DNA of 64,000 nt from Bacillota bacterium (GCA_017889545.1 JAGFZV010000003.1:124001-188000); one strand, 5' to 3'. Positions 41,438 through 52,192 are shown, numbered from the stretch's first letter. A program made the numbers and translations. The notes: a model not told the origin generated them from the letters alone.

Positions 41438-43273
41438 TTACAAAACCGTGTGCGCTTTATACACTCTCGGCGCTTCTCCCTGGTTCGGCTGGTTCAAATT
41501 AAATGCAGCCTCCATAATCTTTTTGGCAATTGGCGCCGCCGAAGAAGAACCAAATCCACCTTGTTCAACAATCACGACAACGGCTACCCGTGGATCTTCA
41601 TATGGCCCGTAAGCTACAAACCAGCCATGGTCATCGCCATGAAAATTTTCCGTAGTGCCGGTCTTCCCGGCAATATTAATAGGAAAATTAGTAAACGTGT
41701 CACCGGCCGTTCCGCCTTCCTGAGCAACTTCCCGCAATGCTTCGCGAATTAATTGCAGCGTACTGGCGGACAATGTGATATTCCCTGTTTCTTCCGGAAC
41801 AAATTTCTTAACAATTTCACCATTAGGCGCAACAATCCTATTCACCAAATAGGGACGGTATCGATGGCCGCCATTGGCGATTTCACTGATTAATACTGCC
41901 ATTTGCAAAGGCGTGGCCAGCTGAAAGCCCTGCCCAATCGCCGCATCAAATGTTTCCGACAAATACCAGTCTTCTTTATATACTTTCTCTTTGTAGCGGC
42001 GGTTTGCCACCAGCCCGTCTGATTCGCCCGGCAAATTAATTCCTGTATACTGGCCTAATCCAAACATGCGGGCGTATTTTTCCAAGTTGTCGATACCCAG
42101 ACGGTTTCCCATTTCATAAAAATATACATTGTCTGATTTGGACAATGCTTCTTTAAAATTAATCCAACCCAATGCTTCGCCTTCGGCGTTTCCTTTTGGG
42201 ATCAGCCAATGCTGGCCGGAGTCAAAGATTTTTTCTTCAGGAGTTACTTTTCCCATTTCCAGAGCTGCCGCCCCGCTCACAATCTTAAACGTCGATCCTG
42301 GCGAATATTCGCCGGAAATCGCTTTATTATCCATTGGATGATGCGGATTTTCATTTAACTCTTGCCAGTTTTTATAAGAGATCCCGGTAGAAAACAAATT
42401 AGGATTAAACGTGGGCCGGCTAACCATGGCAAGTATTTCGCCGGTTTGCGGATTGACCGCAACCGCAGCTGCGGCACGAGCCCGGGTAAATTTCGAATTA
42501 GTCTGCAAATATTTCAATTGCTCATCGACCGCAGCTTCTGCCGCTTTCTGAACTCGATAATCAATTGTCAGTACGAGATTATTTCCGGGAGTCGGTTCTT
42601 TTCTTCCCAACACCTGAACAGAACGGCCGGTCACATCCACCTCAACCTGCCCGCCGCCGTCAACGCCTCGCAGCACAGCATCATAAACACTTTCCAAGCC
42701 TGTTTTGCCAATAATGTCCCGTGGCTTATACTTTGTTGCAGATTTTTTCTGCAGCTCATCGTCATTAATTTCACTGACATAACCAAAAACATGAGCAGCC
42801 AATTCATTATATACATAATGGCGGATCGGCTGAATTTCAATGACTACGCCAGGCATTTCGCTGCGGCGTTCTTCAATTTTGGTTACAATCTCCGGGCCGA
42901 TATCCGCCTTAATCCTTATCGGATCAAAAGAACTTGTCTGCTGGCTGATCTTAGTTTTGATCTCCGTCTCACTCATTCCCAAGATGGCCGCCAATTGCGA
43001 AATTACTTCCTCTTTGACCGGGCCTGCAACCGGAACAAGTGAAACCGTAAACCCTGGCCGGTTGGAAACCATAGAAATGCCATTGCGGTCAAAAAATGTG
43101 CCGCGAGGCGCCATTACGGGGATCAAACGAAGGCGATTGCCATCCGCCAACTGGGTATATACCTTGCCTTGCACAATTTGCATATATCCTACCCGTCCGA
43201 CCAATACCAAAAAAACAAGCACTACTAGAAGCGCTAATATCTGTAACCGGTTTTGCAAATTTCTTACCAGCAA
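41438..43273 (-). CDS. mrdA: Penicillin-binding protein 2 (transpeptidase)
   Basis: 611 aa, TTG start with AGGGAG upstream. Membrane anchor at about 12-31, PBP dimer domain (about 50-230), transpeptidase with S327-TFK ('PGSTFK'), SxN in 'SKSDN' and KTG in 'AGKTGTTE'. It crosslinks lateral-wall peptidoglycan in the Rod complex with RodA and MreBCD, all encoded here in the order mreBCD, mrdA, minCDE, rodA. Confidence 0.96.
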   Translation of the reverse strand: MLVRNLQNRLQILALLVVLVFLVLVGRVGYMQIVQGKVYTQLADGNRLRLIPVMAPRGTFFDRNGISMVSNRPGFTVSLVPVAGPVKEEVISQLAAILGMSETEIKTKISQQTSSFDPIRIKADIGPEIVTKIEERRSEMPGVVIEIQPIRHYVYNELAAHVFGYVSEINDDELQKKSATKYKPRDIIGKTGLESVYDAVLRGVDGGGQVEVDVTGRSVQVLGRKEPTPGNNLVLTIDYRVQKAAEAAVDEQLKYLQTNSKFTRARAAAAVAVNPQTGEILAMVSRPTFNPNLFSTGISYKNWQELNENPHHPMDNKAISGEYSPGSTFKIVSGAAALEMGKVTPEEKIFDSGQHWLIPKGNAEGEALGWINFKEALSKSDNVYFYEMGNRLGIDNLEKYARMFGLGQYTGINLPGESDGLVANRRYKEKVYKEDWYLSETFDAAIGQGFQLATPLQMAVLISEIANGGHRYRPYLVNRIVAPNGEIVKKFVPEETGNITLSASTLQLIREALREVAQEGGTAGDTFTNFPINIAGKTGTTENFHGDDHGWFVAYGPYEDPRVAVVVIVEQGGFGSSSAAPIAKKIMEAAFNLNQPNQGEAPRVYKAHTVL

Positions 43274-43313
43274 ATGACTAACACTCCCTTATTCTTGCGA
43301 AACAAATTCAAAG

Positions 43314-43802
43314 TTATTCCACCTGACGACGACTGTAATGATAAATGACATAATGTACAGGAATTGCTGCCAGCATATTAAAAAACGCCACCGGCATGAT
43401 TTGGTGAAGCAAATATTCAAAAATCCCCACCGGGTATCCGGACAGAATTAAAAAAAACATGGTAAAGAGATTTTGAATCACCGTAGCCGCCATTACAGCG
43501 AACAGCGGCAATAGGATACTTTCTTTAAACACATTGCGTTCAGCCAGTCCAAAAAGATATCCAACCAGCATTTTAGGCAAAAGGTTTAAGCCAAAAATAT
43601 TTCCGGAAGCCAAATCCTGAAACAAGCCGGCAAAAAAGCCCACGCCAATTGCTGTCTCTTTGCCAAATAACAATCCGGCAGAAACTACCGCTGCCAGTAA
43701 AAAATCAGGACGATGACTGCCGGTAAACACCATCGGTAGGATCGTTGCCTGTATAACGAGCAGGATTAGTATGAATCCCATCCAAAATGCCGCCCGCATC
43801 AC
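43314..43802 (-). CDS. mreD: Rod shape-determining protein MreD
   Basis: 162 aa, about five membrane helices, with 'HRPDFLLAAVVSAGLLFGKETAIGVGFFAGLFQDLASGNIFGLNLLPKMLVGYLFG', the MreD profile. Links MreC to the Rod complex. Overlaps the mreC stop by 4 bp. Confidence 0.94.
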   Translation of the reverse strand: MMRAAFWMGFILILLVIQATILPMVFTGSHRPDFLLAAVVSAGLLFGKETAIGVGFFAGLFQDLASGNIFGLNLLPKMLVGYLFGLAERNVFKESILLPLFAVMAATVIQNLFTMFFLILSGYPVGIFEYLLHQIMPVAFFNMLAAIPVHYVIYHYSRRQVE

Positions 43803-44659
43803 GGAAAGTCCCCTTTCAGCCCGGCGGCAGCTGGATCAGAGGAGTGAATAATCACCGCTACCTCCTCCAAACGGCCAAAATCGACCGCAGGCTTCAAAAC
43901 AGCATACTTCAACAATCCGCCCGCATCATCAACGACATCAATCACTTCGCCAACAAATAACCCTTTGGGATAAATGCCCCCCAAACCGGAAGTAATAATC
44001 TTATCGCCGGTAATAACGTCTGCATCCCGAGCCAAGTTTTTCATCCTTGGCGCCATGGGTTGTGCGCCGTTGCCTTCGACAATGCCCGCCACTCTCGATT
44101 CCGGACGTTGAACCAGCACCCCAACAGCACTACGCGGATCCAATATTAACTGGACCTTCGCCAGGCTGGCATTCACTTGGACGACGCTGCCAACCAAGCC
44201 TTGGGGAGTCACAACTGCCATATCTTTTCTTATACCCTCATTACTGCCGCCATTGATCACGATTGTGTTTGTCCAGTTTCCCGGGTCGCGGCCAATCACC
44301 GCAACGGTCACCATTGTAAACTGCGGCGAAGCCTTCTTATAATCCAGCAGCGCACGCAACCGGGCGTTTTCCGCCATCATTTCGGTGACATTCAGTTCGT
44401 TTTGCCGTAACTGTTCATTTTGCGCCCGCAACGTTTCGTTGTCCCGGTATACACTGCTAAGGTTTCCAAAAAACACCCCAATCTGTCGAAATCCGTAGCC
44501 TGTTTTTGCGGCTGCATATTCAAGCGGGGCCAGTATCGTAACAACGGTTTTCTCAAATAAAGGAAATTTTTGCGTTTCGCGTGCTGAAAAAACAGTCAGC
44601 AGAATGACGGTCAAAACGGCCGCCGAAATGATTGCTGCCTTTTTGTAAAAAAACCGCAC
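43799..44659 (-). CDS. mreC: Rod shape-determining protein MreC
   Basis: 286 aa: N-terminal membrane helix (about 9-25), coiled coil (about 65-100), then a beta-rich extracytoplasmic domain with 'VTVAVIGRDPGNWTNTIVINGGSNEGIRKDMAVVTPQGLVGSV' and 'DPRSAVGVLVQR'. Scaffold activating PBP2/RodA. Between mreB and mreD. Confidence 0.96.
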   Translation of the reverse strand: MRFFYKKAAIISAAVLTVILLTVFSARETQKFPLFEKTVVTILAPLEYAAAKTGYGFRQIGVFFGNLSSVYRDNETLRAQNEQLRQNELNVTEMMAENARLRALLDYKKASPQFTMVTVAVIGRDPGNWTNTIVINGGSNEGIRKDMAVVTPQGLVGSVVQVNASLAKVQLILDPRSAVGVLVQRPESRVAGIVEGNGAQPMAPRMKNLARDADVITGDKIITSGLGGIYPKGLFVGEVIDVVDDAGGLLKYAVLKPAVDFGRLEEVAVIIHSSDPAAAGLKGDFP

Positions 44660-44674
44660 TCTTTCGGCCCCTCT

Positions 44675-45739
<1,065 letters not shown>

Positions 45740-45741
45740 CT

Positions 45742-45770
45742 ATTATATGCTAACCAGCCAAAATTGTCAG
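45742..45770 (-). promoter_or_regulatory. Promoter of mreB
   Basis: CTGACA (45765-45770), 17-base spacer, TATAAT (45742-45747), in the gap after radC. Confidence 0.8.
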
Positions 45771-45779
45771 CAGAGACGA

Positions 45780-46481
45780 TTAGATTATTCCTTTTTCCTT
45801 GAAACTAATATATCTTCCATCACCGATAATGACATGATCAAGAACGGAAATATCCAAAATCCGGCCTGCTTCAATCAATCGTTTTGTCAGTGTGACGTCT
45901 TCCTGACTCGGAGAAGGATCTCCGCTCGGATGATTGTGAACCAAAATAACCGATGCAGCGCTATGATTGATTGCGGCGCGGAATAATTCACGCGGATGAA
46001 CCACTGATGCGTTCAAACTCCCCAAAGAAATGGTCGGTATCGCCAAAACATGGTTTTTGGTTGACAATAGCAACGCAATAAAATGTTCCTTATTTTCGTA
46101 ACGAAGGCGCGGCATCATCAAATCCGCAGCATCCTGAGGTGATCGAATAACAGGTCGATCGCCCATTGGCAGAATGCTGATCCGTTTCCCCAATTCAACT
46201 GCAGCGGCAACGGTCACTGCTTTTGCAATGCCGATCCCTTTTATTTGGCTGATTTCCTGAGGCGATAACGCGCTTAGTCCTGATAATCCCCGGTATTTAT
46301 ACAATAGTTGTTCTGCCAAACGCAGCGCTGATTCTTGGGGTGTGCCGGTTCGAAGCAATATAGCGATCAATTCGGCATTGCTCAAATGATGTGCGCCATT
46401 TGCCAGCATTTTTTCTCTTGGCCGCTCATCGACCGGTAATTCTTTTATTGTCAGCGGTTTGACGGCTTCCATTGTAGTCAT
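45780..46481 (-). CDS. radC: RadC/JAB-domain protein
   Basis: 233 aa. N-terminal helix-hairpin-helix ('LSALSPQEISQIKGIGIAKAVTVAAAVELGKRI') and C-terminal JAMM metalloprotease-like domain with 'ILVHNHPSGDPSPSQEDVTLTKRL' (HxH...D zinc ligands). The historic DNA-repair role is doubtful and the biochemical function is unknown. Overlaps the maf stop by 4 bp. Confidence 0.96.
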   Translation of the reverse strand: MTTMEAVKPLTIKELPVDERPREKMLANGAHHLSNAELIAILLRTGTPQESALRLAEQLLYKYRGLSGLSALSPQEISQIKGIGIAKAVTVAAAVELGKRISILPMGDRPVIRSPQDAADLMMPRLRYENKEHFIALLLSTKNHVLAIPTISLGSLNASVVHPRELFRAAINHSAASVILVHNHPSGDPSPSQEDVTLTKRLIEAGRILDISVLDHVIIGDGRYISFKEKGII

Positions 46482-47050
46482 AATAGGTTAACGCCTGCTT
46501 TCTGTAACAACTTTGCCAGGGTTGTTAACGGCAGACCAACTACATTGGAATAACATCCGCTGATACTGTCGATCAATAAAGCGCCATAGCCTTGAATGGC
46601 ATACGCCCCGGCTTTATCGTGATATTCTCCTGTGGCCAGATAACGCTCTATCTCTTCCATGCTGCAGGGACGCATGTGAACGACAGTCACTGCAAAATCA
46701 GTAAAAACCTTTGAGCCGCGTACTACCGCAACACCGGTTATTACATGATGCTCCTGACCGGATAATTCCGCCAGCATTCGTCTGGCATCCTTCAAGCCCT
46801 TCGGTTTGCCGAAAATACGGTTCTGCAAAACAACCATGGTATCTGCGCCAATTACAACATCATCTGCTGAAGATCTTGCGGCTACATCCAGCGCTTTAGC
46901 TTGCGCATGACGAACTGCCAGTTCAGCCGGCGGCAGCTCAATCGAATTTTCTTCATGGTAGTCACTGGCTTTTACCGTGAATTCACAACCAACTTGAGAG
47001 AGCAATTCCATCCGCCGCGGCGAAGCAGAGGCTAAAATAATTGTCATCAC
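46478..47050 (-). CDS. maf: Maf-type nucleoside triphosphate pyrophosphatase
   Basis: 190 aa, GTG/ATG start with GGGGGG upstream. 'IILASASPRRMELLSQVG', 'DDVVIGADTMVV' and 'GPKGLKDARRM'-type region (here 'GKPKGLKDARRMLAELSGQEHHVITGVAVV') define the family. It hydrolyses dTTP/UTP or modified nucleotides. Common neighbour of radC-mreB. Confidence 0.96.
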   Translation of the reverse strand: MMTIILASASPRRMELLSQVGCEFTVKASDYHEENSIELPPAELAVRHAQAKALDVAARSSADDVVIGADTMVVLQNRIFGKPKGLKDARRMLAELSGQEHHVITGVAVVRGSKVFTDFAVTVVHMRPCSMEEIERYLATGEYHDKAGAYAIQGYGALLIDSISGCYSNVVGLPLTTLAKLLQKAGVNLL

Positions 47051-47059
47051 TAACCCCCC

Positions 47060-47332
47060 TTAAAAACGACGGAAGAGTAAAATTGCTACAATGATCCCTA
47101 GAATACTGACAATATTGGGGAATACAGAAACGCCAATCACAAATTTAACCACATATAAGTTAATTGTCGTTGGCGCCATATCCACAATAGATACGGTCTT
47201 CACCAAATACGGCGTTAACCCGGTCAACAGGCCTGACCCAGCAATAATTTCCCCCAGAATACCGCCCAAAACCGCACCGGTAATCATGAATAACAGAAAC
47301 ATTCCAAACCCTTTGTTTGAATTTCCTCGCAA
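47060..47332 (-). CDS. DUF4321 small membrane protein
   Basis: The TTG at 47332 has GGGAGGG 7 bases upstream and gives 90 aa; earlier codons lack a ribosome-binding site. Two to three membrane helices: 'MFLLFMITGAVLGGILGEIIAG' and 'FVIGVSVFPNIVSILGIIVAILLF'. This DUF4321 profile, unknown in function, regularly precedes maf-radC-mreB in Clostridia and Negativicutes. Confidence 0.85.
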   Translation of the reverse strand: MRGNSNKGFGMFLLFMITGAVLGGILGEIIAGSGLLTGLTPYLVKTVSIVDMAPTTINLYVVKFVIGVSVFPNIVSILGIIVAILLFRRF

Positions 47333-47406
47333 CAGTATTCCCTCCCGTATCGAACACATAATTTATTCTGCGCACAGCCTATCAGTCCTACATCCCTCTC
47401 ACTGCA

Positions 47407-47919
47407 TCATAAGCAATCACGAGGGATTTTCAGCAAGAGATAAGCTGCGGTAAATCCGGTTCCCGCACCGGTCAATACTGCAAACAAAATAAGGTACGGC
47501 AAATACCACAATAACCCAGTACTAACAACCAGTAACGCTGCAATTATGATTTGCGCGCTATTATGAAAAACAGCGCCAATAATGCTGATGCCAACAATGG
47601 AAAATATGGATCGATGATATTGGTAGATATAAGCCATCACAGCAGTACTGATCAAAGCCCCGCCCATGCTCATCGCAAAAGAAGGCCCCAGAACAGTTCC
47701 GCCGAACAACGAGCCGATCATCACTCGCAGAAGAGCCACCAGAAGCGCTTCGCGCCAGCCATAAAATGCAATGGCTAAAATCGAAACGACATTGGCCAAA
47801 CCAAGTTTAACTCCTGGAATAGGAAACGGCAAGGGAAACCAAGATTCTACAATATGCAAAATTGAAGCTATCGCCACAAAAAGCGATAATATCATCATTC
47901 GTCGTATATCCATTTTCAT
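47407..47919 (-). CDS. Gx transporter family protein (HepT-like S component)
   Basis: 170 aa, five to six membrane helices, with 'FPLPFPIPGVKLGLANVVSILAIAFYGWREALLVALLRVMIGSLFGG', the 'heptaprenyl diphosphate synthase component I / Gx transporter' profile. Such proteins resemble ECF S-components and cluster with NusG-II proteins and Rnf or ApbE genes, as here. Substrate unknown; a flavin- or quinone-related cargo is only suspected. Confidence 0.85.
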   Translation of the reverse strand: MKMDIRRMMILSLFVAIASILHIVESWFPLPFPIPGVKLGLANVVSILAIAFYGWREALLVALLRVMIGSLFGGTVLGPSFAMSMGGALISTAVMAYIYQYHRSIFSIVGISIIGAVFHNSAQIIIAALLVVSTGLLWYLPYLILFAVLTGAGTGFTAAYLLLKIPRDCL

Positions 47920-47925
47920 CCTCGA

Positions 47926-48342
47926 TCAGCGGGCAATATCATCAAGATCATTCTCCGCGGCCACTATTTTGATCACCACGCGGTTGGGCAAACAAACAAT
48001 TTGTTGGGTAGCAATCCCGATCCACCCGCTTCTTACACAAAGCTGGTCGGGACAATCGGCTTGGCGAATGTGGATTTTTCCGTTGACAATCTCAATTACA
48101 TTATAATGGTCGCCATTTTTCAATTGTATCTCTTGACGATACCCTTCCCTCAGCGGCACAGTTTGTTTGATCGTCCCCCCTACGCTGATTTGCGCAGTCA
48201 ATGCGCCGGATCCGGAAGAGGCAAGCCTGTTCATTCCCAAACCAATCCCGCCAACAGCAATCACCACCAGCAAACCGATCAGACAAATATCTGCTTTCGT
48301 CAATATTTTCAAGCCATTCACCTTTGCCTTACTCATTTTCAT
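47926..48342 (-). CDS. NusG domain II-containing extracytoplasmic protein
   Basis: 138 aa: membrane anchor at about 19-37, then a KOW-less NusG-II beta domain with 'REGYRQEIQLKNGDHYNVIEIVNGKIHIRQADCPDQLCVRSGWIG' and 'QQIVCLPNRVVIKI'. Two Cys in CPDQLC are conserved in the family. Usually adjacent to the Gx transporter and Rnf/FMN-binding genes. Function unknown. Confidence 0.88.
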   Translation of the reverse strand: MKMSKAKVNGLKILTKADICLIGLLVVIAVGGIGLGMNRLASSGSGALTAQISVGGTIKQTVPLREGYRQEIQLKNGDHYNVIEIVNGKIHIRQADCPDQLCVRSGWIGIATQQIVCLPNRVVIKIVAAENDLDDIAR

Positions 48343-48397
48343 TGCCGCCGGGTTCTTCTCTATTGTACATTAACCAAGCAACTCCGTCAAAAAATAA

Positions 48398-48447
48398 TCA
48401 AAAACTCCGCTCCGGCGTCTCTTGTGCAAAGACCGCCGGAACGGAGC
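48398..48447 (-). terminator. Rho-independent terminator after rnfB
   Basis: Long stem CTCCGTTCCGGCGGTCT/AGACGCCGGAGCGGAG (imperfect, 48404-48447) followed on the minus strand by TTTTTG. Ends the rnf operon. Confidence 0.85.
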
Positions 48448-48471
48448 GAAACCCAAATGGAATAAAAAGAA

Positions 48472-49365
48472 TTAAGCTGTCGGAGTACTTGCTTTTGCGC
48501 AGGAAGAACAAGCTTTTTCTACCGCTTCCTGGCTTTCTGTCCCAGGAACAATTCCCAGTACCGCCGGGCGAATCGCTTTTGTCGGGCATTTCGCCAGACA
48601 TTTTGCGTCTGTACATTTTTCAATACAAACATGCGCATCGACTACCGCCAGATTGTTTTCCATTTTTATCGCGCCATGCGGGCATTCACGCATGCAAAGT
48701 GTGCAGGCAATGCAAGCCGCGCTGCAGGCTTTGCGGGCGACAGCGCCTTTGTCTTTCGACTTGCAGTTGACCCGTACATGCGCGCCAAGCGGCATCATCG
48801 CAATTACTTTTTTGGGGCATACCGTTTCGCAGACACCACAGCCGGTGCATTTTTCCGGATCAATCACCGGCAAGCCCTCTTCACTCATGGTCATCGCGCC
48901 AAACGGACATTTCTTCACGCAAGTTCCCAAGCCCAGGCAACCATAGCTGCAGGTTTTAGGCCCGCCAAACAACAAATTCGCTGCTACGCAATCCTCAACC
49001 CCATGGTATTCATAATTTTTCACGGCTTTACCGGTAACGCCCGCACAACACACCTGAGCGATACGCGGTTCAACCGCTGCTGCGACTTTTCCGGTCATTT
49101 CGGCTACAGCCTTCGCAACCGGTTCTTTACCAGGAATACAAAGGTTGGGAGGAACATCCGGGTTCATTACCACGGCTTCCGCATAGGCCATACAGCCCGC
49201 ATAACCGCAAGCGCCGCACTGTCCCTTGGGCAATACGTCTTCTACAATATGAATGAGCGGATTGACTTCAATGGCGAATTTCTTATTGGCAAACGCCAAT
49301 ATAAACCCAAACAGAAGCCCCAACGTAGTCAGCACAAGCAAAATTAATACTGAAGTACTCATCAT
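48472..49365 (-). CDS. rnfB: Rnf complex subunit RnfB (ferredoxin-interacting Fe-S protein)
   Basis: 297 aa. N-terminal helix (about 5-25), then the four-Cys [4Fe-4S] motif 'KGQCGACGYAGC', and multiple ferredoxin-type clusters 'CLGLGTCVKKCPFGA', 'CTGCGVCETVCP', 'CIACTLCMRECPHGA' and 'CIEKCTDAKCLAKCP'. Entry point of electrons from reduced ferredoxin into the Rnf complex, which couples Fd:NAD+ oxidoreduction to Na+ or H+ export. Last gene of the rnfCDGEAB operon. Confidence 0.96.
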   Translation of the reverse strand: MMSTSVLILLVLTTLGLLFGFILAFANKKFAIEVNPLIHIVEDVLPKGQCGACGYAGCMAYAEAVVMNPDVPPNLCIPGKEPVAKAVAEMTGKVAAAVEPRIAQVCCAGVTGKAVKNYEYHGVEDCVAANLLFGGPKTCSYGCLGLGTCVKKCPFGAMTMSEEGLPVIDPEKCTGCGVCETVCPKKVIAMMPLGAHVRVNCKSKDKGAVARKACSAACIACTLCMRECPHGAIKMENNLAVVDAHVCIEKCTDAKCLAKCPTKAIRPAVLGIVPGTESQEAVEKACSSCAKASTPTA

Positions 49366-49386
49366 TTTTTCTCCTTTGCTCCCAGA

Positions 49387-49968
49387 TTATAGCGGGATCA
49401 TGCCCGAAAAACCGAAGAAGGCCAACGCCAGCATGCCTGCCAGAATAAAGGCAATGCCCAGACCTTGCAATGACTTAGGGACATCCGCATATTGCAGTTT
49501 TTCCCGCAAGCTGGCCATCAGAATGATCGCCAACGCAAAACCTGCGCCGGAGCCGATTGCATGGACAATACTCTTGGTAAACGTAAAATTGGATTCTGCA
49601 TTCAATAAAGGAACAGCCAAAACAATACAGTTCGTGGCAATTAATACTAAGTAAATCCCCCACAGGTTGTATAATGTTGGCGCATGTTTTCTGATAATCA
49701 TTTCCAGCAATTGTACGAAACTGGCAATTAACACTACAAACACCACAGTAGTCAGGAACGTCAAACCAAATGGATGCAAAATGTAGTTGTATACGATCCA
49801 AGCCAAACCGGAACTGATCGTCATGACGGAGGTTACCGCCATCCCCATACCGACTGATGCATTTAAGTTTTTGGATACGCCAAAGAAAATGCATAGGCCG
49901 AGGAAGCGGGTCAAAACAAAGTTATTGACGATTACCGCACCCATAAATAAGGTAAAGTATTCAGCCAT
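49387..49968 (-). CDS. rnfA: Rnf complex subunit RnfA
   Basis: 193 aa, six membrane helices, 'FMGAVIVNNFVLTRFLGLCIFFGVSKNLNASVGMGMAV' with the conserved Cys that binds the membrane [2Fe-2S] cluster together with RnfE. Starts at the end of the rnfE gene (one-base overlap). Confidence 0.97.
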   Translation of the reverse strand: MAEYFTLFMGAVIVNNFVLTRFLGLCIFFGVSKNLNASVGMGMAVTSVMTISSGLAWIVYNYILHPFGLTFLTTVVFVVLIASFVQLLEMIIRKHAPTLYNLWGIYLVLIATNCIVLAVPLLNAESNFTFTKSIVHAIGSGAGFALAIILMASLREKLQYADVPKSLQGLGIAFILAGMLALAFFGFSGMIPL

Positions 49969-50612
49969 TACGCTTCACCCCTTTGTATCGCCAATTTGCG
50001 TTTTTCCGCTTTGGCTTTATCCTGGTATTCGCCAATCAGATTGAAAGAGGCAATCATCAGACCGATGAGAATGAACCCGCCCGGTGGCAAAATCATAATC
50101 AATGCCGGGTCGTAGGAACTTCCCATAATTTGTATGCCAAAAATCGTGCCGGCGCCAAACAATTCGCGAATGATGCCGATCGCAACCATTGCCAATGCAA
50201 AACCGAAGCCCATGCCAAAACCATCAAAAAAGGACGGTACAACTGTGTTTTTGGCAGCAAACACTTCCGCACGGGCCAAAATAATTGCAAATACCACGAT
50301 TAGTGCCAGGTAGATGCTCAACTCTTTAAACAAAATTGGGAAATAAGCCTCAAGCACCAACTGAACAAGTGTTACAATGGTCGCAATCGAAGTAATGTAC
50401 ACCGGAACCCGCACCTTGGGATTCACCCACTTGCGGAATAAAGAAACGACCACGTTATTGCTGGTAATAACAAACATGACCGATAATCCCATCGCCAAGG
50501 CATTTGTGGCTGTCGAAGTAACCGCCAACGCCGGACACAAGCTTAACGCCAAGCGGAAGATGGGATTTTGAGCGAATACCCCTTTATAAAAGATTTCCCA
50601 TAAATTCTTCAT
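49968..50612 (-). CDS. rnfE: Rnf complex subunit RnfE
   Basis: Start at the ATG at 50612 with GAGGGGTGCG upstream; 214 aa. Six membrane helices, with 'FRLALSLCPALAVTSTATNALAMGL' (Cys for the membrane cluster). Symmetry partner of RnfA. Confidence 0.96.
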   Translation of the reverse strand: MKNLWEIFYKGVFAQNPIFRLALSLCPALAVTSTATNALAMGLSVMFVITSNNVVVSLFRKWVNPKVRVPVYITSIATIVTLVQLVLEAYFPILFKELSIYLALIVVFAIILARAEVFAAKNTVVPSFFDGFGMGFGFALAMVAIGIIRELFGAGTIFGIQIMGSSYDPALIMILPPGGFILIGLMIASFNLIGEYQDKAKAEKRKLAIQRGEA

Positions 50613-50623
50613 ATTCGCACCCC

Positions 50624-51181
50624 TCACTTCTTCTGACTGGCGGCATAAGCGGCAACTTCTTCGACAGCTTCACGAATGCCTTTCGTAACTGCCCGGGAAG
50701 TAATCGTTGCCCCTGTCAGCGCCTGAATGTTTTTGTCAGACGGAACTTTTACGACTTCCATTGCCTGAGCGTCTTTGCCGGAAAACTGCTTACGGAATTT
50801 ATCATGACCGGCTTTATCGCCCAAACCTGGTGTTTCGTTATGAACCAGAATTTTAAAATCAATTGCTTTGCCTTCCGGTGAAACCGCCGCTACCATTTTG
50901 ATCGCGCCGCCGTACCCTTTGCTCTCAGCGGGAACCACATAGGCAAGCAATTTACCGTCTTTCATGGCTGCATACCATTCCGTTTTTCCTTCAATTGGCT
51001 TAAATTCTTTCGCGTCGGCAACCAATTCCTGCATCGCCTTATTTTTAAGATTAACCCGCTCTTTGGCAGCGACCGGCGCTGTAACACTATAGACTCCGGC
51101 GATAATAACCCCCGACAGCAAACAAGCAATCGTTAGGTTGATCCCGATTTTAAAAATACTGTTATTTTCGTCGTGAGACAT
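50624..51181 (-). CDS. rnfG: Rnf complex subunit RnfG (covalent FMN protein)
   Basis: 185 aa. N-terminal membrane helix (about 13-33), then an FMN-binding domain; 'ALTGATITSRAVTKGIREAV' contains the Thr that carries covalent FMN. 'VHNETPGLGDKAG' is a second family motif. Electron carrier between RnfD and the outer part of the complex. Confidence 0.96.
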   Translation of the reverse strand: MSHDENNSIFKIGINLTIACLLSGVIIAGVYSVTAPVAAKERVNLKNKAMQELVADAKEFKPIEGKTEWYAAMKDGKLLAYVVPAESKGYGGAIKMVAAVSPEGKAIDFKILVHNETPGLGDKAGHDKFRKQFSGKDAQAMEVVKVPSDKNIQALTGATITSRAVTKGIREAVEEVAAYAASQKK

Positions 51182-51187
51182 GCCCCA

Positions 51188-52192
51188 TTACCTCCTTGCC
51201 CCGAATTTCACTGGTCTTACCAAACGGTCAATCAGCGGCGTAACGCAGTTCATCAATAAAATGGCATAGCAAACGCCCTCCGGATAACCGCCGATGAGAC
51301 GGATCAGCGAGGTCAACGCTCCGGCCCCGACTGCAAAAATGATTTGCCCTTTAATCGTAATGGGAATAGTAACCATGTCTGTCGCCATAAAGAAGGCGCC
51401 TAAAATAAGGCCGCCGGATAAGATATTGAGCAGAGGATCACCGGTAAACAAACCGCCATTACCGCCAAACGCCCAGGTAATGATACCAACCGTGCCGATC
51501 ATGCAAACAGGGATCTGCCAGTTGATGTACTTGCGATAAATCAAATACAAGCCACCCAGAAGCAGTAATACGGCGGATGTCTCACCGGCGCTTCCGCCCC
51601 TTGTTCCAAGGAAAAGAGACATATACATATCCGTTTTATCGCCAAAAAATTTGACCAGTTCTTCATAGCCCTGCAGTTTTAAGATCCCCAGCGGGGTCGC
51701 CGCAGTTACCGCATCGACCTTATTCGCCCAACCGGCCGGAGTAGGCCATGTCGTCATGGCAATCGGCCAGGATGCCAGCAAAAATGCTCTCCCGATCAAA
51801 GCCGGATTAAAAATATTATATCCAAGACCACCCATCGTATGCTTGGCAATCCCAATCGCCGCTACCGAACCAACTACCGGAATATACCAGGGAATGTTCG
51901 CCGGTATATTCATCGCAAGCAGCAATCCTGTCAAAAACGCACTGCCGTCATTCACAGTAATTGGCTTATTTTGCCACTTTTGAATAAAATATTCCGTCGC
52001 CATCGACACGGCAATACAAATAACCAAGGTTCGTAATGCCGGAAGTCCAAACTGGTAGATGGAAAATAGAGCTGCCGGCACTAATACGGCATTAACAGTC
52101 CACATGATTTTGGCGATTGATTCATCACAGCGGATATGCGGTGACGTGGATACCGCCAAGGTTCCGATCTCCAACTTGCTTTCTGCGCTCAC
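51188..52192 (-). CDS. rnfD: Rnf complex subunit RnfD
   Basis: Start at the GTG at 52192 (GGAGGTGCGGCA upstream), giving 334 aa; the longer frame would overlap rnfC extensively. About nine to ten membrane helices, 'DGSAFLTGLLLAMNIPANIPWYIPVVGS', 'GYNIFNPALIGRAFLLASWP' and 'GTRGGSAGETSAVLLLLGGLYLI', the region bearing the FMN-linked residue. Ion-translocating subunit related to NqrB. Confidence 0.95.
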   Translation of the reverse strand: MSAESKLEIGTLAVSTSPHIRCDESIAKIMWTVNAVLVPAALFSIYQFGLPALRTLVICIAVSMATEYFIQKWQNKPITVNDGSAFLTGLLLAMNIPANIPWYIPVVGSVAAIGIAKHTMGGLGYNIFNPALIGRAFLLASWPIAMTTWPTPAGWANKVDAVTAATPLGILKLQGYEELVKFFGDKTDMYMSLFLGTRGGSAGETSAVLLLLGGLYLIYRKYINWQIPVCMIGTVGIITWAFGGNGGLFTGDPLLNILSGGLILGAFFMATDMVTIPITIKGQIIFAVGAGALTSLIRLIGGYPEGVCYAILLMNCVTPLIDRLVRPVKFGARR